The notes under the pieces were generated by a model. It had not been told where the DNA came from, did no database searches, and worked only from the letters and a program-made list of their open reading frames with translations. From Deltaproteobacteria bacterium (GTDB taxonomy: Bacteria > Myxococcota_A > UBA796 > UBA2385): a DNA stretch of 64,000 nt. The stretch lies in the NCBI GenBank assembly GCA_018401435.1, contig JAGYJW010000003.1:124001-188000 (forward strand). Direction: 5' to 3'. Shown here in pieces: positions 15,410 through 24,685 of this stretch. Each line of letters begins with the position of its first letter. Within the stretch, counting starts at the first letter, position 1. A program made the position numbers and the translations under genes.

Positions 15410-18100
15410 ATGGCCGGCTGTGAAGGGATCTTCTCCACCCCCCCCTCGGGTGCGCGGCGCTTTCGCCCGGCCTGGCTGGTGCTGGCCGGCCTCGCCCTGT
15501 CGCCGGCCGCCTTTGCCGACCCCGAAGACGACGCCCGCCGTCACTACCGGGCGGGCATGGATGCCGCCAAGGTCCAAGACTACGACACGGCGCTGCAGGA
15601 ATTCCTGGTGGCCCAGTCCCTCTACAGCAAGCCCCAGACCCTGTTCAACATCGGCCTGGCCTATGCCCGCAAGGGCCAGCCCGCCGATGCGGTGGCCTAT
15701 TTCGAGCAGGCCATCGCCCTGCTCGACGACCTGCCGGGGCGCTCCTTGCTCTATGTGGGGGCGGCCTATGCCTCTGCCGGCCAGCTGGAGCGGGCCCAGG
15801 CCACCTACCAGGAGGCCCTGGCGCGCGATCCCAGCGTAAAAGAGCAGGTGGAGCCCATTCTCGCGGCGCTGGCCGCGCGGCTGGAGGCCGCCGCCGCGCC
15901 GCCACCCGCCGAGGTCGCAGCCCCGGTGGCCTCGGCCCCGGCGGCCGCTGCGACGGCAGCTTTCCAAGAGAGTTCAATGGAGGCGCGTGAACAGCAAGCC
16001 GCCGAGCTGGCGCAGATCTCGGAGGATCTCGCCCAGCGCAGCCTGCAAGCCGAGCCCGACCCCATGGAGGGCACGGTGGGCCCTCCCGTCGAGGCCCCGC
16101 CGCCCGAAGAAGCCGCCCCCGAGGTGCAGGCCCCCGACGACGACGCCTTCTTTGTGGAGGCCTACCAGCGCGTGGTGGTCACGGCCTCCCGCTATGGCCA
16201 GGACCCCCTGGACTCGCCCTCCACCGTCAGCATCCTGACGGCAGAGGACATCCGCCTGTCGGGCGCCAGCAACATCCCCGACCTGCTGCGGCGGGTGGCG
16301 GGCGTGGACGTCATGTCCCTCTCTGCCGGCCAGTCCGACGTGTCGATTCGCGGCTTCAACCGCGAGATGTCCAACAAGGTGCTGGTGCTGGTGGACGGAC
16401 GCAGCGTCTACCTGGACATCCTGGCTGCCCCCATCTGGTCCACCCTGTCCATTGGCCTGCACGAGATCGAGCGCATCGAGATCATCCGCGGCCCGGGCTC
16501 TGCTGTCTACGGCGCCAACGCCATGACCGGCGTGATCAACATCATCACCCGCACGCCGGGCACGGGGGAGAATGTCGTATCGGGGGAGGGCGGCAGCCCC
16601 GGCTATGGCCAGGGCACGGCCCTGGTCACCGGGCGCTCCGGCGCCACCGCCTACCGCCTGAGCGGCGGCTTTCACCAGACCGGCCGCTGGACCAAGGACG
16701 CCGATATCGGGGATGACTCCGCCTTGAACGTCACCTTTGGTGAGACCGACCTCGCGCTGCAGACCGTGCGCGCCGACGGGCGCCTGGACCGCACCTTTGG
16801 CGACAAGGGCTTTGCGTCCCTCTCTGCAGGCTATGTCGAGGGCCTGTCGGAGTTCTTTGTCTTTGGTGCCCTGGGCGACTACGGCCAGGACTTCACCAAC
16901 AGCTATGTGCGGGGCGACATCGCGTGGGGGCCGGTGCACCTGCGCAGCTTCTGGAATGCCCTGCGCGCCCAGGCCGGGCCCTGGCTGCAATATGACGGCG
17001 GGCGCGACCTGCTCACCCGCAGCGACTCCGATGTCTTCGACCTGGAGCTGGAGACCAACGGCAGCTTTGAGACCGGCAGGCTCGCCCATCGCTTCAACCT
17101 GGGCGTGGGCTACCGCTACAAGCAGGTGGAGTGGGGCTACCTGGAAGGCGGCGGCACCCCCATCAGCGAGAACCACTTCAACGCCTTTGGCCAGGACCAG
17201 GTCAGCATCGGGCCGGTCAATGTGGTGGGGTCGTTGCGGGTGGACAAGCATCCCCTGGTGGCCATCCAACACACCATCTCGCCGCGGGGCGCGGTGGTGG
17301 CCCGGGTGGCCGAGCGCACCACCCTGCGGGTGACCGGCGGCACCTCCTTCCGCGCGCCCTCCCTGATGGAGAGCTACCTCGACCTCAACCAGCTCACCGA
17401 CGCCGACGGCGTCTTCGTGCGCACCCTGGGCGACCGGCAGCTCTTGCCCGAGCGCACCGTCACCGGCGAGCTGGGCCTGCACGACGAGTCCACGCGCTAC
17501 CACCGCGCCGACCTCGTCGGCTATGTGAACCGGGTCTCGGACCTCATCTATGTGCAGGATGTCGAGCCGCTGCCCCAGGTCTTTGACCCGGACAACAACG
17601 GCTTTGCCGCCGGGGCCACCCGTTTCGGCAACCTCACCCCCGTCTATACGGGCGTGGGCGCCGAGCTGGACACCACCTTCTTCCCCGCCGACGGCCTGGA
17701 TCTCTACGCCAACCTCAACGTGCAACGCATCTTCGAAGATGATGGCCAGGACGTTGTTCCCGACGGGTCCACATCCCTGGTCAAGGGCAATGTGGGCGTG
17801 GCCTATCGCACGCCTTGGCGGGTGGATGTCGCGGTTCACAACCACTTCATGAGCGCGCAGACCTGGCGCTTGCGCAGCTTCGATGACGCCGGCCAGCTCA
17901 CCGTCACCGAGCAGCCGCTGCCCGCCCGCAACATCGCGGTGGCCCGCATCACCGCGCGTCCCACCCCCGACGAGTCCCTGGAGCTGGGCCTCACCGCCTG
18001 GAACCTGGGCCACCTGCTGGGCGGCGACGCCTTCCGCGAGCACCCCGAGGGGCAGCTGGTGTCCTCGCGGCTCTATGGCACCCTGACCTACCGCTTCTGA
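15410..18100 (+). CDS. TonB-dependent outer-membrane receptor with N-terminal TPR domain
   Basis: The start chosen is ATG 15410, with AAGGGAG eight bases upstream and a signal peptide ending SPAAFA right after it. The 896-residue protein has a TPR region (about residues 40-150, with repeated FNIGLAYARKGQ-type helices), an Ala/Pro linker, then a TonB-receptor plug (about 250-385). The plug has VVVTASR, IPDLLRRVAGVDV, VSIRGF, VLVLVDGRSVY, IERIEIIRGPGSAVYGANA and GVINIITR. A 22-strand-type barrel follows and ends with the terminal aromatic TYRF. It would bring a ligand across the outer membrane using TonB energy; the ligand cannot be told. The periplasmic TPR in front of the plug is unusual and may dock a partner. 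The next gene, a lipoprotein, lies 14 bases downstream. Confidence 0.9.
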   Translation: MAGCEGIFSTPPSGARRFRPAWLVLAGLALSPAAFADPEDDARRHYRAGMDAAKVQDYDTALQEFLVAQSLYSKPQTLFNIGLAYARKGQPADAVAYFEQAIALLDDLPGRSLLYVGAAYASAGQLERAQATYQEALARDPSVKEQVEPILAALAARLEAAAAPPPAEVAAPVASAPAAAATAAFQESSMEAREQQAAELAQISEDLAQRSLQAEPDPMEGTVGPPVEAPPPEEAAPEVQAPDDDAFFVEAYQRVVVTASRYGQDPLDSPSTVSILTAEDIRLSGASNIPDLLRRVAGVDVMSLSAGQSDVSIRGFNREMSNKVLVLVDGRSVYLDILAAPIWSTLSIGLHEIERIEIIRGPGSAVYGANAMTGVINIITRTPGTGENVVSGEGGSPGYGQGTALVTGRSGATAYRLSGGFHQTGRWTKDADIGDDSALNVTFGETDLALQTVRADGRLDRTFGDKGFASLSAGYVEGLSEFFVFGALGDYGQDFTNSYVRGDIAWGPVHLRSFWNALRAQAGPWLQYDGGRDLLTRSDSDVFDLELETNGSFETGRLAHRFNLGVGYRYKQVEWGYLEGGGTPISENHFNAFGQDQVSIGPVNVVGSLRVDKHPLVAIQHTISPRGAVVARVAERTTLRVTGGTSFRAPSLMESYLDLNQLTDADGVFVRTLGDRQLLPERTVTGELGLHDESTRYHRADLVGYVNRVSDLIYVQDVEPLPQVFDPDNNGFAAGATRFGNLTPVYTGVGAELDTTFFPADGLDLYANLNVQRIFEDDGQDVVPDGSTSLVKGNVGVAYRTPWRVDVAVHNHFMSAQTWRLRSFDDAGQLTVTEQPLPARNIAVARITARPTPDESLELGLTAWNLGHLLGGDAFREHPEGQLVSSRLYGTLTYRF

Positions 18101-18114
18101 TCCTGGAGCCCCCG

Positions 18115-19236
18115 ATGCGTTTGCTCAGCCTCTGCATGCTGGCCACCGCCTGCGACTACCAGGCCCCCCTGGACCCCAACGCGCCGCCGGCCCTCAATTC
18201 CCTGTCGGGCAGCGTGCTGCTGGCCGCCGATGTGCCCACCGCCGACGTGCTGGTGCTGCTCTACGACGCGGCGGACCCGCCGCCCCCGGCCGGCACCGGC
18301 AGCCCCCTGAGCTTTGCCACCATCCCCGCCAGCGAATTCACCGGTGAGGGTGCGGGCGTGCAGAGCGCCCCCTTCCACCTCACCCGCGTGCCCGACGGCA
18401 GCTTCCTGGTGGTTGCCGTGATGGATGTGGACGACGACTTCTTGCCGCTGTTGACCTCCAATGCCGGCGCCACCTGCGGCGACTGGGCCGGCGCCCACGT
18501 CGCCGACCTGATCAGCCAGGAGATCGCGCCGGTCACCGTGTCCGGCGGCACCCGCATCGACCAGGTGACGGTGCTGCTGGGCCGCCAATACACCACCGAG
18601 CGCCCGGCCTTCAGCTTTGGCGACAACACGGCCCTGCTCGACTTCCAGGCCTTCACCGACCTGGACTTCGACCTGCTGAGCACCGGAATCGAGAGCGACC
18701 TCATCCAGATCGCATCGCCGGCCGAGGCCACCGAGGCCTGCTTGACCGGCTTCCTCACCCTGGTGGAGGCCGACGCCGAGACGGGCGAGCCCCTGCCGCA
18801 TTGGGTCTACGGTTCGGTCGAGGTGCCTTCGGGCTACCCCGAGGCCGCGATTCTGCAACAAGTCGCCTATGCGGTCTGGCCCCGGGTCTTCGCCAGCTAC
18901 ACTGGCGTCGGCGGGCCGCCGCTGCTGCCCGGCGAGTCCTGGACCTCGGAGGCCGTGCACGACCCCGACACCGTCACCGAGGCCTGGCCGCCCAACACCT
19001 ACTTTCCCAACAGCAGCCTCAACATGACCTTTGTGCCGGCGGCCCTGCACACGTTGCCCGATGGCAGCCAGGAATTCGTCTTTGATCGCGAGGCCTTGCC
19101 CCGGGGGGAGTGGGCGGTCACCGTGATCTCGCCTTCGGGCCAGACCTGGACCCTGCCCAATGAGATCGCGGCCTACCCGTCCACCTCGCCGGACTTCGAC
19201 CCCCTCAGCCAGGGGGCGCGGCTCTACGTTCAGTAG
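18115..19236 (+). CDS. Lipoprotein following the TonB receptor
   Basis: This 373-residue protein has a short lipoprotein signal with lipobox LATAC (C13) and GGAG seven bases before the ATG. It is probably translated from the receptor mRNA, with a 14-base gap. The first domain (about residues 28-150) is a beta-rich, transthyretin- or carboxypeptidase-regulatory-like sandwich (SGSVLLAADVPTADVLVLLYD, then FHLTRVPDGSFLVVAVMDVD). The remainder is beta-rich and ends RGEWAVTVISPSGQTWTLPNE. No catalytic motif was seen. Given its position it may be a surface or periplasmic partner that helps the receptor capture its ligand. The exact family was not recognised. Confidence 0.75.
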   Translation: MRLLSLCMLATACDYQAPLDPNAPPALNSLSGSVLLAADVPTADVLVLLYDAADPPPPAGTGSPLSFATIPASEFTGEGAGVQSAPFHLTRVPDGSFLVVAVMDVDDDFLPLLTSNAGATCGDWAGAHVADLISQEIAPVTVSGGTRIDQVTVLLGRQYTTERPAFSFGDNTALLDFQAFTDLDFDLLSTGIESDLIQIASPAEATEACLTGFLTLVEADAETGEPLPHWVYGSVEVPSGYPEAAILQQVAYAVWPRVFASYTGVGGPPLLPGESWTSEAVHDPDTVTEAWPPNTYFPNSSLNMTFVPAALHTLPDGSQEFVFDREALPRGEWAVTVISPSGQTWTLPNEIAAYPSTSPDFDPLSQGARLYVQ

Positions 19237-19269
19237 GGTTCGCCCCGACCGCCGCGATTTCGCCTGTCG

Positions 19270-19620
19270 ACTGTCAGGCCACCCGCGGGGTCGGAACCAC
19301 CCAGGTGCATCGTCGTACTCGTCGATACGGGCCATGGCTTGCACGAGTGGCCTGTTGAGAGTGTCGATACATCCAGCCTTCAAGCTCTTGAGGAATCCTT
19401 TCAGCTTCGCCCAGGCCGGCTCAGTGGGGTCCAGGTGCTGCAAACAAGAGGGCTGAATCTCGAGGGCGGCGCCACGAGCCTATACGGCCTCTCGTACCCT
19501 CGGGTCTCTGTGGTACACGACCTTGTGGAAGACGACGTCATCCCCGGGTTGCAGCAGTGGGCTGAGGGGCTGCTCGACACAGCCAGAAGACGTCGCCCGA
19601 GGTGCCACGTTCGCTTGTCA
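19270..19620 (-). pseudogene. IS630-family transposase remnant
   Basis: Reading the minus strand, the frame runs CVEQPLSPLLQPGDDVV, HRDPRVREAV, a TAG stop, ARGAALEIQ, then DPTEPAWAKLKGFLK and ends near GWFRPRGWPD. This follows the last part of IS630/Tc1-type transposases, where a typical copy has LRPGDVVVMDN, LPPYSPDLNPIEPAWAKLK and a final GWF motif. The catalytic DN and PPYSPDLNP positions are mutated and there is an internal stop, so it is dead. The N-terminal two-thirds is absent. The flank 19237-19269 holds no gene. Confidence 0.7.
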
Positions 19621-19697
19621 TCAGCAGTCCTGTATTGGCCCAGCGTGAATCCGACTCTCGGGTGGTGGGTGTAACAAACCGGGGGAGGGCTGGCGAG

Positions 19698-20007
19698 GGG
19701 TTGTCGACACGCTTGCCTCAGTGGTTGGCTGCACGCCCGCTCCAAGGGGCTCTCGTGGCGCGTAGCGCCCTACCTTCTCAACCTTCCGGGTAGACCCCTT
19801 AGTGGCTCCTCGGGGGCGCTATGGACGGCACCGGGCCTATGGACAACCCATCAGCCGTTGTTGGGGCTGCCCACGTCACCCAGGGTTGCCCACAGCCCCT
19901 TGGACAACCCCTGCGACCACCATTGCAGGGCCGCAGCGGCTGTCGGGGGTTGCCCACGCCGCCCACAGCGCTGCGGCGACGATTGAGATTGAGGATCCGG
20001 TTGTCCC
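19698..20007. repeat. Scattered GGGTTGYCC motif array
   Basis: The nonamer GGGTTGYCC or its complement occurs at 19841-19849 (minus), 19883-19891 (plus), 19902-19910 (minus) and 19947-19955 (plus). One-mismatch copies are at 19698-19706 and 19999-20007. Several are followed by CACAG or CACG. The stretch 19621-20045 has no convincing gene, and this array is its only clear content. Confidence 0.5.
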
Positions 20008-20045
20008 GGTCAAGGGGCAGCCGGCATGCGGGCGGAAGGGGGTGC

Positions 20046-21082
20046 TCAGCCGGGACTGGGCTGCGGCTCTGGGGCCAGGGGGGGCGGCGTTGTCGATGGG
20101 GCCTGTCGTGCGGCCTGGCGGTGCTGTGCGCGAAGGTCGCGTGCGGCTTCGAGCCTGCGGTCGCGCTCGGCGTGGATGGCCTTCTGGCGGCCCTGGAGGA
20201 AGTCGTAGGGGGTGATGTAGCCGATGGCACTGTGAAGACGGCTGGTGTTGTAGTGCTCGACGAAGTTGGTGACGAGGCGTCGGGCCTCGTCCAGGGTGGA
20301 GGGCGGCGAGACGCGGATCGCGTCGCCCTTGATGGTTCTATGGTAGCGCTCGATCTTGCCGTTGGACTGCGGGTAGTAGGGCGAGGTCCTCACGTGGGTC
20401 ATGCCGGTGAGCTTGATGAAGTCCTTGAAATCGCGGGCGATGAACTGCGGCCCGTTGTCGCTGATGATGCGTGGGGAGGCCTCTGGGTAGAGCTCACGGG
20501 CCTGCTGCAGGATGACCTGGACCTCCTTCTCGGTCATGGACTCGCGAATGTCCCAGTGGATGACCGCCCGGCTGCAGCCGTCGAGGACGGTGAAGAGATA
20601 GTAGAAGGTGCCGGAGATGTTGATGTAGGAGATGTCGATGTGCCAGTGTTCATGTGGCTTCAGGGGCTGATCGAAGCCGGTGCCCTTCTTCGAAGGCCGC
20701 TTGTTCCACCGGTCGATGACGCCGGCCTGGCTCAGGACCCTCCAGACCGTGGTGGGCGACGCGGCGACGATACCGATGTCGATCATCATGAAGGTGAGCC
20801 GGCGGTAGCCCTCCAGTGGATGCTTGGCTTGGAAGGCGAGGATCGCCTCGCGCTCCCACGGCTCGAGCCAGTGGTCTCGGGGGACCAGGCCGTTGTGCTC
20901 GTTGGCCTTGCCGTAGCGCTTCTGCCAGTCGTAGAACTTCCCGCGCTGGACGCCGATCCAGGTGATGAAGCGGGCGGCCGGGATCTCGGTGATCTCGGAC
21001 AAGGTGCGCACGAAGTCGACGATGGAGTCCCGCGTGTCGGGCGGGACCCAACGATTGTTCAGGGCTCCCCAAGCGTTTTTTT
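20046..21082 (-). CDS. IS3-family transposase OrfB (DDE catalytic part)
   Basis: Coding in this frame begins at the A8 slippery site; the frame above it is a shadow of orfA. It has an N-terminal HTH-like region (PPDTRDSIVDFVR, ITWIGVQRGKFYDWQKRYGK), then GYRRLTFMM. The integrase core has catalytic D in HWHIDISYI, D in IISDNGPQF and E in NGKIERYHR, all intact. HSAIGYITPYDFLQGR follows, with a basic Arg/Ala tail. The product is made as an OrfAB fusion by -1 frameshifting. All catalytic residues remain, so the element may still be mobile. The length is usual for the subgroup. Confidence 0.9.
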
Positions 21083-21376
21083 TAGCGAGACGTACTCCTC
21101 GCTGATGGAGGCGATGACGCCATCCTTCTTGGTGAGCCTCGCCCTGAGCGCGTCCACTTCGCGCTCCAGGTCCTTCTCCCGCGAGCTGGTGGTGACCGCC
21201 GGCTGGAACGCGCCGGCGAGGTTCTCGAAGGCTTGCTTCTGCCAGTAGTAGAAGACGCTGGGTTGCAGGTCGTACTCGACGCAAAGATCTGAAATCGCTA
21301 CCTTGTCCACGAAGTGGCGGCGGAGGATGGCGACCTTCTGGTCGGTGGTGAAGTTGCGGCGGGGTTTTCGGGGCAC
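21059..21376 (-). CDS. IS3-family OrfA (HTH and leucine-zipper regulator)
   Basis: This 105-residue protein starts at GTG 21376 with AGGAG seven bases upstream. It has an HTH_Tnp_1 domain (FTTDQKVAILRRHFVDKV, then DLCVEYDLQPSVFYYWQKQ) and a heptad-type coiled coil (LEREVDALRARLTKKDGVI). It binds the element ends and normally represses transposition. It overlaps orfB by about 24 bases, and its zero-frame reading ends after SLKKTLGEP. Confidence 0.9.
   Translation of the reverse strand: MPRKPRRNFTTDQKVAILRRHFVDKVAISDLCVEYDLQPSVFYYWQKQAFENLAGAFQPAVTTSSREKDLEREVDALRARLTKKDGVIASISEEYVSLKKTLGEP
21076..21083 (-). promoter_or_regulatory. A8 slippery site for -1 programmed frameshift
   Basis: On the minus strand the zero frame reads CTA AAA AAA ACG; slipping back one base gives AAC GCT TGG, the OrfB frame. 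This is the classic A-run signal of IS3-family elements. Confidence 0.75.
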
Positions 21377-21442
21377 GGGCTCTCCTGGTTGCCGCTCTTT
21401 ACGCGGCGGTGGGGAGAGTCAAGTTCCAGCTGGGGCGGTACA

Positions 21443-22506
21443 CATGGCTGATCCATTCGGGTCATGGTGTGGCTGGAAACGGGCTGTCCCCGTGCAGCCT
21501 GACGGCCCACTTGTCGCTGCCACTCGCGCGTGTCGGGGAAAAGCCGCAACTTCGGGACTTTTTCGCGGGCGGCATGATTGCGCCCAGGCAGTACTACCGC
21601 GACTGGCTCCAGAGGGCGTTCCGGATGGGCCAGCTCCTGGCCGTGACGTACCAAGGCGAGGAATGGCCCGAGTCGGTTTCCGAACTCCTGACGGTACTGC
21701 AGCTCTGGGATCGCTACGAATGGGGGAAGGTGCGGCGGCAGGCCGGCGTGATTAGCGAACCGGCAGCGGTGGTCGGCGACTTCGAGCCGCTCACCCTCCC
21801 CGAGGGCCTCACGATGCTCGTGGACTGCGGTGCGGGGACCACTGATGTATCTGTGTTCTGGCGCCGCGACGAGCGCGTCTTTCGCGTGATCGAGCACTCT
21901 GCCGTCGTCGGCGGGGACACCATCGACACGGCCATCGAGGCGGCGGTCCTTCGCCGCCACCCCGAACTCTCCGAGTTTCGTAGCAACATCATCAAGTGGG
22001 CGCGAGACGCGAAGCCGGATCTGCTGGGCAATGGGGCTATCGACTTCGACCCTGAAATCGTGCTCAACGTTCGCGGAATGCTCCCGAGCCGCATCGACGT
22101 GGCTGATGTGCAGGCGGGGTTGGACGAGTTGGGCAAGGGGGTCGAGGGGGTCGTCGACGCCGCGATTCGAGCGGCCGAGCACGCGCTCATCGAGGCACGA
22201 CCATCCGGCGTGACCCAGTGGCCCCGGATGCCAGAACTCCGACGAGCTTGGTACTCGGGCGGCTCATCCGTGGTTCAGGCGGTACCGCGCGCCATCGACG
22301 CCGCGCTCGGCAAGCACCACGTCAGGATCGGGTCGAGCCTATTGGACCCACCGCCCAGCTACTCCGCCTGGAGCGCGAACCGATACCGGACGATGTCCTG
22401 CGCAGCCGGCGCATCGCGCCGAGAGTTGCTCCGCCCGGAAGACCTGCAGCAGCATCAACCCTCCTTCGACGGCGCGCTTTCGCCCTGGGACAAAGACGCC
22501 GGGTAG
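21443..22506 (+). pseudogene. Hsp70/actin-like ATPase, 5' end missing next to the IS3 element
   Basis: The frame is open into the IS end and runs to TAG at 22506, giving about 350 residues. It contains the second phosphate motif of the Hsp70/actin fold (LVDCGAGTTDVSVF), VISEPAAVV and VVGGDTIDTAIEAAV, which are typical of divergent Hsp70 or MreB-like proteins. The first phosphate loop (an N-terminal GxDxGT-type motif) is not present, so the protein could not bind ATP normally. The missing part is not on the other side of the IS, so the insertion was probably followed by a deletion. Base composition is less GC-rich than the neighbours, suggesting transfer. Many such Hsp70-like genes belong to regulatory or defence clusters, but no partner is visible here. 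Confidence 0.65.
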
Positions 22507-22637
22507 GCATCGGACACCTCAACCTTCGCACTACCCGCGACTTCAGGCCCGCCGGTTCCAACCCGACATCGGGCCAGCCAGGCCAGGTTTGGTCATTCCG
22601 GTTAGCGAGTTCGGAGGCGCAACTCCTGGAGCCCCCC

Positions 22638-22979
22638 GTGACCCGCCACCCCACCGACCGCGCCAGCCTGGAGCGCGACTGCTCGGTCGACCTGCTGCGC
22701 GCGGGGGGGCCCGGTGGCCAGCACGCCGACCGGCGCGAGACGGCGGTGCGGCTGACCCATGGGCCCACCGGCCTGGTGGTCATCGCCAGCGAGCGGCGCA
22801 GCCAGCACCAGAACAAGGAGGCCGCCTTCGAGCGCATGGCCGAGCGCATCGAGGCCGCCCAGCGCCCGCGCAAGCGGCGGCGCCCCACCCGGCCCACCCT
22901 GGGCTCGGTGAAGCGGCGCCTGTCGGGCAAGAAGAAGCAGGGCGAGAAGAAGGCCCTGCGCCGCGGACCCACCGATTGA
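22638..22979 (+). CDS. ArfB-like peptidyl-tRNA hydrolase (GGQ release-factor domain)
   Basis: This 113-residue protein starts at GTG 22638 with TGGAG eight bases upstream. It has the class I release-factor catalytic loop GGPGGQHADRRETAV followed by VRLTHGPTGLVV and SERRSQHQNKEAAFERM, as in the RF-1 domain. The C-terminal tail is very basic (RKRRRPTRPTLGSVKRRL, ending KKALRR), as in ArfB/YaeJ, where it enters the empty mRNA channel of stalled ribosomes. There is no codon-recognition domain, so stop-codon specificity is not expected. It is slightly shorter than E. coli ArfB (140 residues). The next frame begins at the TTG overlapping its stop codon. It probably rescues stalled ribosomes without tmRNA. 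Confidence 0.85.
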   Translation: MTRHPTDRASLERDCSVDLLRAGGPGGQHADRRETAVRLTHGPTGLVVIASERRSQHQNKEAAFERMAERIEAAQRPRKRRRPTRPTLGSVKRRLSGKKKQGEKKALRRGPTD

Positions 22980-24602
22980 GCCCCCCGCAGCAGCCGGGGC
23001 CGGCGCTGGCCGGTGGCCTGCTGCTGGGTGTGCTGGGGGCGGGCATGGCCTTGCGCGTCTTTCTGCGCGGGGCGCTGGATCTGCGGGATCTGCCGGGGGC
23101 TGGCGGGGTGCAGCTGCTCTTTCGGGCCCTCAGCCAGCGGCCCGATCCACCCCTGCCGGTCTGGCTTCAGGAGCAGGCGCTGCTGCTGCTGCCCGATGTG
23201 CACGCGGCCACCGCGCTGATCTCGCTGTTGTCGGCCCTGGCCTTGCTGCTCGGGGCGGCCCTGCTGGGGGCGGCGCTGGGGGATCGCTGGTCTGCAGCAT
23301 GCGCTGCTGCTGCCGCGGGAACGTGGACGCTGACCTTGTTTCCGGCATTGGTGGTGGGGCCGGATCCCCCGGCGATGGGCCTGGCCGGCCTGGGGCTGGG
23401 CCTGGCCTTTGCCGGCGCGCGCATCGGCGCCTGGGGGCTGCCCCTGGTGGCCCTGGGCCTTCTGCTCTGCCTGGCGGGGGTGGCGGTGAAGGCCGTGGCC
23501 CTGCCGGCCCTGGTGCTGGCGGGCCTCGCGGTCTGCTGGCGCCGAGCGGGCGAGCGGGCCCTGGGGCGCTGCTGCTGTGGCTGGCAGCTGGGGTGCAGGG
23601 CTGGCCCTGGATCACCGGGGCCGAGCTGGGGCCGGCCAGGGCCCCCATCGGGCTGGCCGCCCTGGGCCGGGGCCTGCCCGCCCTGCGCGCCCTGGTGGAC
23701 CGGGGCCTGACCGAAGGCGTGGTGCACCAGGTGCTGTTGGCGGGCCTGCTGGGGAACGGCGCTGCCGGGCAAAGGGGACCGCGGGCCCTGGGTGCTCCGG
23801 CGGCTGATGCTGGGGTCGCCTGCACGGTGGCGGCCGTGGCGGTGGCGGGGCTCCTGGGGGACCGCCTGCGGCCCCTCTGCTGCCGGTGGCCCTGCCCTCG
23901 CTGGCCTTTGCCGGGCTGCTGGTGCGCTCGGTGGGGAGCTGGCTGCCGCGCGCCCTGTCGCCCCTGCCGGCCCTGGTGCTGGTGGGGCTGCTGGGGGTGG
24001 ACAGCTGGGCCTGGGTGAAGGCCTGGGATCGGGAGCGGGTCTGGCTGGCCGAGCCACCCCCGCCGAGCTGCCGGCGGCGCCGGCTGCCTGGGCCCAGCGC
24101 CACCAGCTGCTCTCCTTGCACGCCCTCAACGATCTGCAGGGGGCGGGCGCGGCGTCCCTGGAGCGCATCGTGGCGGCCTCCGACCAGGGGGTGGCCCTGC
24201 CCACCCTGCGCGACAACCGCTACCACCAGCTCTTTGTCTCGGCCTTTGCCCACCAGCGGGCTGGGGTGGTGCTGGACCGATCGGCCTGCTGTGTCGAGGC
24301 GGATCTGACCGCCTGCGCGACCCGGGTGGTGGCGGAGGTGTCGGCGGCGGGCCTGGTGCTGGCCTTGCCGGTGCGCACGCGCATGCTGTCGCGGGTGGAG
24401 GACGCCCCCTTCCACCAGGCGCTGGTGGTGGCGGCCGGGCGGCAGGCAGCCTGGATCCCGCCCGGAGAGAGGCACCAACCACCTGGTGGCGCCTGCGAAC
24501 CCCCGAAGGTGAGAGGCGCTGCCCTGCGCCCCCCCTGCCGTGGGCGGCCCCCGGGGCCCGGTGCTGCGGATCGACCAGCGGGTGGACGGGCTTTCGGGAT
24601 AG
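22976..24602 (+). pseudogene. Polytopic membrane protein split by five apparent one-base losses
   Basis: Coding sense moves through the three frames. Segment 1 (22976 to about 23557) has several Leu/Ala-rich helices, segment 2 (to about 23868) begins ALLLWLAAGVQG, segment 3 (to about 24055) has LPSLAFAGLLV, and segment 4 (to about 24455) has SLHALNDLQG and LDRSACC. The last part ends RIDQRVDGLSG. Adding one G or C in short runs near 23567, 23873, 24058, 24460 and 24550 joins them into 543 residues, divisible by three. The result would be an inner-membrane protein with roughly nine helices and a C-terminal soluble domain with a Cys pair. It resembles integral-membrane glycosyltransferases in outline only. 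The start is TTG 22976, overlapping the ArfB stop, or ATG 23045. Confidence 0.6.
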
Positions 24603-24685
24603 CTTGGCGCGCTGCGACGGCCAGGGCTCTTGAAGCTGCTCCTTCGATCCGTTCGACGGAGTGACCGTCGCACCCGAGGCTCCTG

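Larger units (their letters stand above)
20002..21442 (-). mobile_element. IS3-family insertion sequence
   Basis: The element carries orfA and orfB on the minus strand, joined by an A8 slippery site. The ends are estimated. TGTACCG read inward from 21442 and TGTCCCG read inward from 20004 form an imperfect inverted repeat, but no target duplication could be confirmed, so each end could be off by tens of bases. It sits between an IS630 remnant and a 5'-truncated Hsp70-like gene. Confidence 0.7.

Noticed and set aside
19840-20010. DnaA boxes or a replication origin
   Set aside because: TTGCCCACA-like words differ from the DnaA box at two positions. No AT-rich stretch, dnaA, dnaN or par genes are nearby.
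20230-21248. Plus-strand open frame across the IS3 element
   Set aside because: It is the complement of the transposase gene, whose DDE motifs are unmistakable.
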